Part shown: one piece after another, positions 6,124 to 6,720 of the stretch
Numbering within the stretch: position 1 is the stretch's first letter
How the letters are laid out: each line of letters begins with the position of its first letter
NCBI GenBank assembly: GCA_035353335.1
Contig: DAOPZJ010000005.1
Location: 1,710-8,429 of the forward strand
Length of the DNA: 6,720 nt
Direction of reading: 5' to 3'
DNA from: Oscillospiraceae bacterium
GTDB lineage: Bacteria; Bacillota; Clostridia; Oscillospirales; JAKOTC01
Translations under genes and position numbers: made by a program
Notes under the pieces: model-generated
Seen by the model: the letters and a program-made list of their open reading frames with translations, nothing else
What the model was told of the DNA's origin: nothing
Databases searched by the model: none

Positions 6124-6705
6124 ATTAAAACTTTCACGATCATCGGCGGCGTAAACGGCGCCGGAAAGTCCAGTCTGTCCGGCGTGCTCCAGTCGGAACG
6201 CAGGGATCTGGGCGAGATCATCAATGTGGACGAAATCGCCGCCTCGAGAGAGATCTCCAACATCGAGGCGGGAAAGTTCGCGTTGGCGAAAATCAAACAG
6301 CTGATGAACAAGGGTTTGAATTTCAGCCAGGAGACGACGCTGTCGGGCATCAAGACCTCCCAGACCATCAGCCGCGCCCGCCGCAGGGGCTATTATATCC
6401 GCCTTTATTACGTCGGCCTCGAGACCGTGGAAGAGAGCATCGCCCGCATCCGCGTCCGCGCGGAAAACGGCGGACATTATATCCCGGATGAGGACGTCGT
6501 CAGGCGGTTCAATTTCAGATACGCGAATTTGATGCGCATTTTGCCGCAGTGCGACGAAGTGCATTTTTACGACAACGGCAACGGATTCATCGAAGTCGCC
6601 CGCATCATCGACGGGCAGCTGCTGTTCCGCCAAACGGTGACGCCGAAGTGGATGGTCGAACTGAGCGGGCACATCCAAAAAGCCAAAGACAGCAACCGGA
6701 TGTAA
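6124..6705 (+). CDS. Zeta-toxin-like P-loop kinase (COG4185-type), apparent ATT start
   Basis: From the ATT at 6124 the frame encodes 193 residues beginning (I/M)KTFTIIGGVNGAGKSSLSG. Walker A is GGVNGAGKSS (8-17); INVDEIA places an Asp at 36, where zeta/PezT proteins have their catalytic Asp. QETTLSG (69-75), YYVGL (95-99), ENGGHYIP (114-121) with RRF (127-129), and FYDN (148-151) complete the pattern I know from clostridial 'zeta toxin family' or 'predicted ABC-type ATPase' proteins. Zeta kinases phosphorylate UDP-N-acetylamino sugars; whether this subgroup does is unknown. A TGA at 6118 closes the frame upstream, and the first ordinary start is the GTG at 6184, which would remove the whole Walker A. 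The family's usual beginning, MKTFTIIGG, aligns with the ATT exactly. AGGGGG (6109-6114) lies nine bases before it. So the gene uses AUU, has lost its ATG by one base change, or the sequence has an error. The rest of the frame is intact, which argues against old decay. It lies 13 bases after the Xre gene. Confidence 0.82.
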   Translation: MKTFTIIGGVNGAGKSSLSGVLQSERRDLGEIINVDEIAASREISNIEAGKFALAKIKQLMNKGLNFSQETTLSGIKTSQTISRARRRGYYIRLYYVGLETVEESIARIRVRAENGGHYIPDEDVVRRFNFRYANLMRILPQCDEVHFYDNGNGFIEVARIIDGQLLFRQTVTPKWMVELSGHIQKAKDSNRM

Positions 6706-6715
6706 TTTAGAATGC

Positions 6716-6720
6716 AGGAG
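6716..6720 (+). promoter_or_regulatory. Possible ribosome binding site of a gene beyond the window
   Basis: AGGAG are the last five bases, 11 bases after the kinase stop and with no terminator between. Another gene of the same operon may start within the next ten or so bases. Confidence 0.3.

Noticed and set aside
6117..6128. TTG at 6117 as kinase start
   Set aside because: It is in another frame and meets TAA after three codons (TTG ACC GAT TAA).
6184..6705. GTG at 6184 as start of the kinase
   Set aside because: It would delete the Walker A motif that is intact in the same frame just upstream; there is no ribosome binding site in front of it.

Overview
The window looks like chromosomal DNA from an uncultured, moderately GC-rich member of the Clostridia, possibly an Oscillospirales-type lineage. 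The signs are TATAAT-type promoters with AGGAG-like ribosome binding sites, a DUF6291-type protein, a Xre regulator followed by a COG4185-type kinase, and a short inverted-repeat element of a kind I associate with clostridial genomes. The assignment rests on pattern recognition, not a database search.

Left edge (1-880): a gene on the minus strand runs off the window. Its 106 visible residues resemble DUF6291 proteins, which usually sit in phage or plasmid replication regions. A good ribosome binding site, an extended -10 promoter and a dyad symmetry covering that -10 precede it. About 560 bases without a gene separate it from the next gene, which is divergent. That gap holds a GC-rich cluster of direct and inverted repeats (523-601) and an extended -10 promoter on the plus strand (674-682).

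Centre (881-5107): three closely spaced plus-strand genes form one operon. They encode a MacB/LolD-type ABC ATPase, a secreted and C-terminally membrane-anchored protein of about five Ig-like beta-sandwich domains, and a MacB/FtsX-type four-helix permease. The likely complex is a type VII (mechanotransmission) ABC system in which a stalk of beta domains takes the gene position that a HlyD-like adaptor holds in MacAB or YknWXYZ systems. A perfect 14-bp hairpin ends the operon.

Right part (5154-6720): a 129-bp MITE-like element with 13-bp perfect terminal inverted repeats abuts the terminator. Then comes a promoter dense in GTATA/TATAC repeats, a Xre-family regulator, and 13 bases later a zeta-toxin-like P-loop kinase. 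The kinase reading frame has no ATG, GTG or TTG upstream of its Walker A motif. The codon where family members start with Met is ATT (6124), so it uses a rare AUU start, has lost its start codon, or carries a sequence error. Regulator plus kinase resembles a PezAT-like toxin-antitoxin arrangement. An AGGAG at the very end suggests a further gene just outside.
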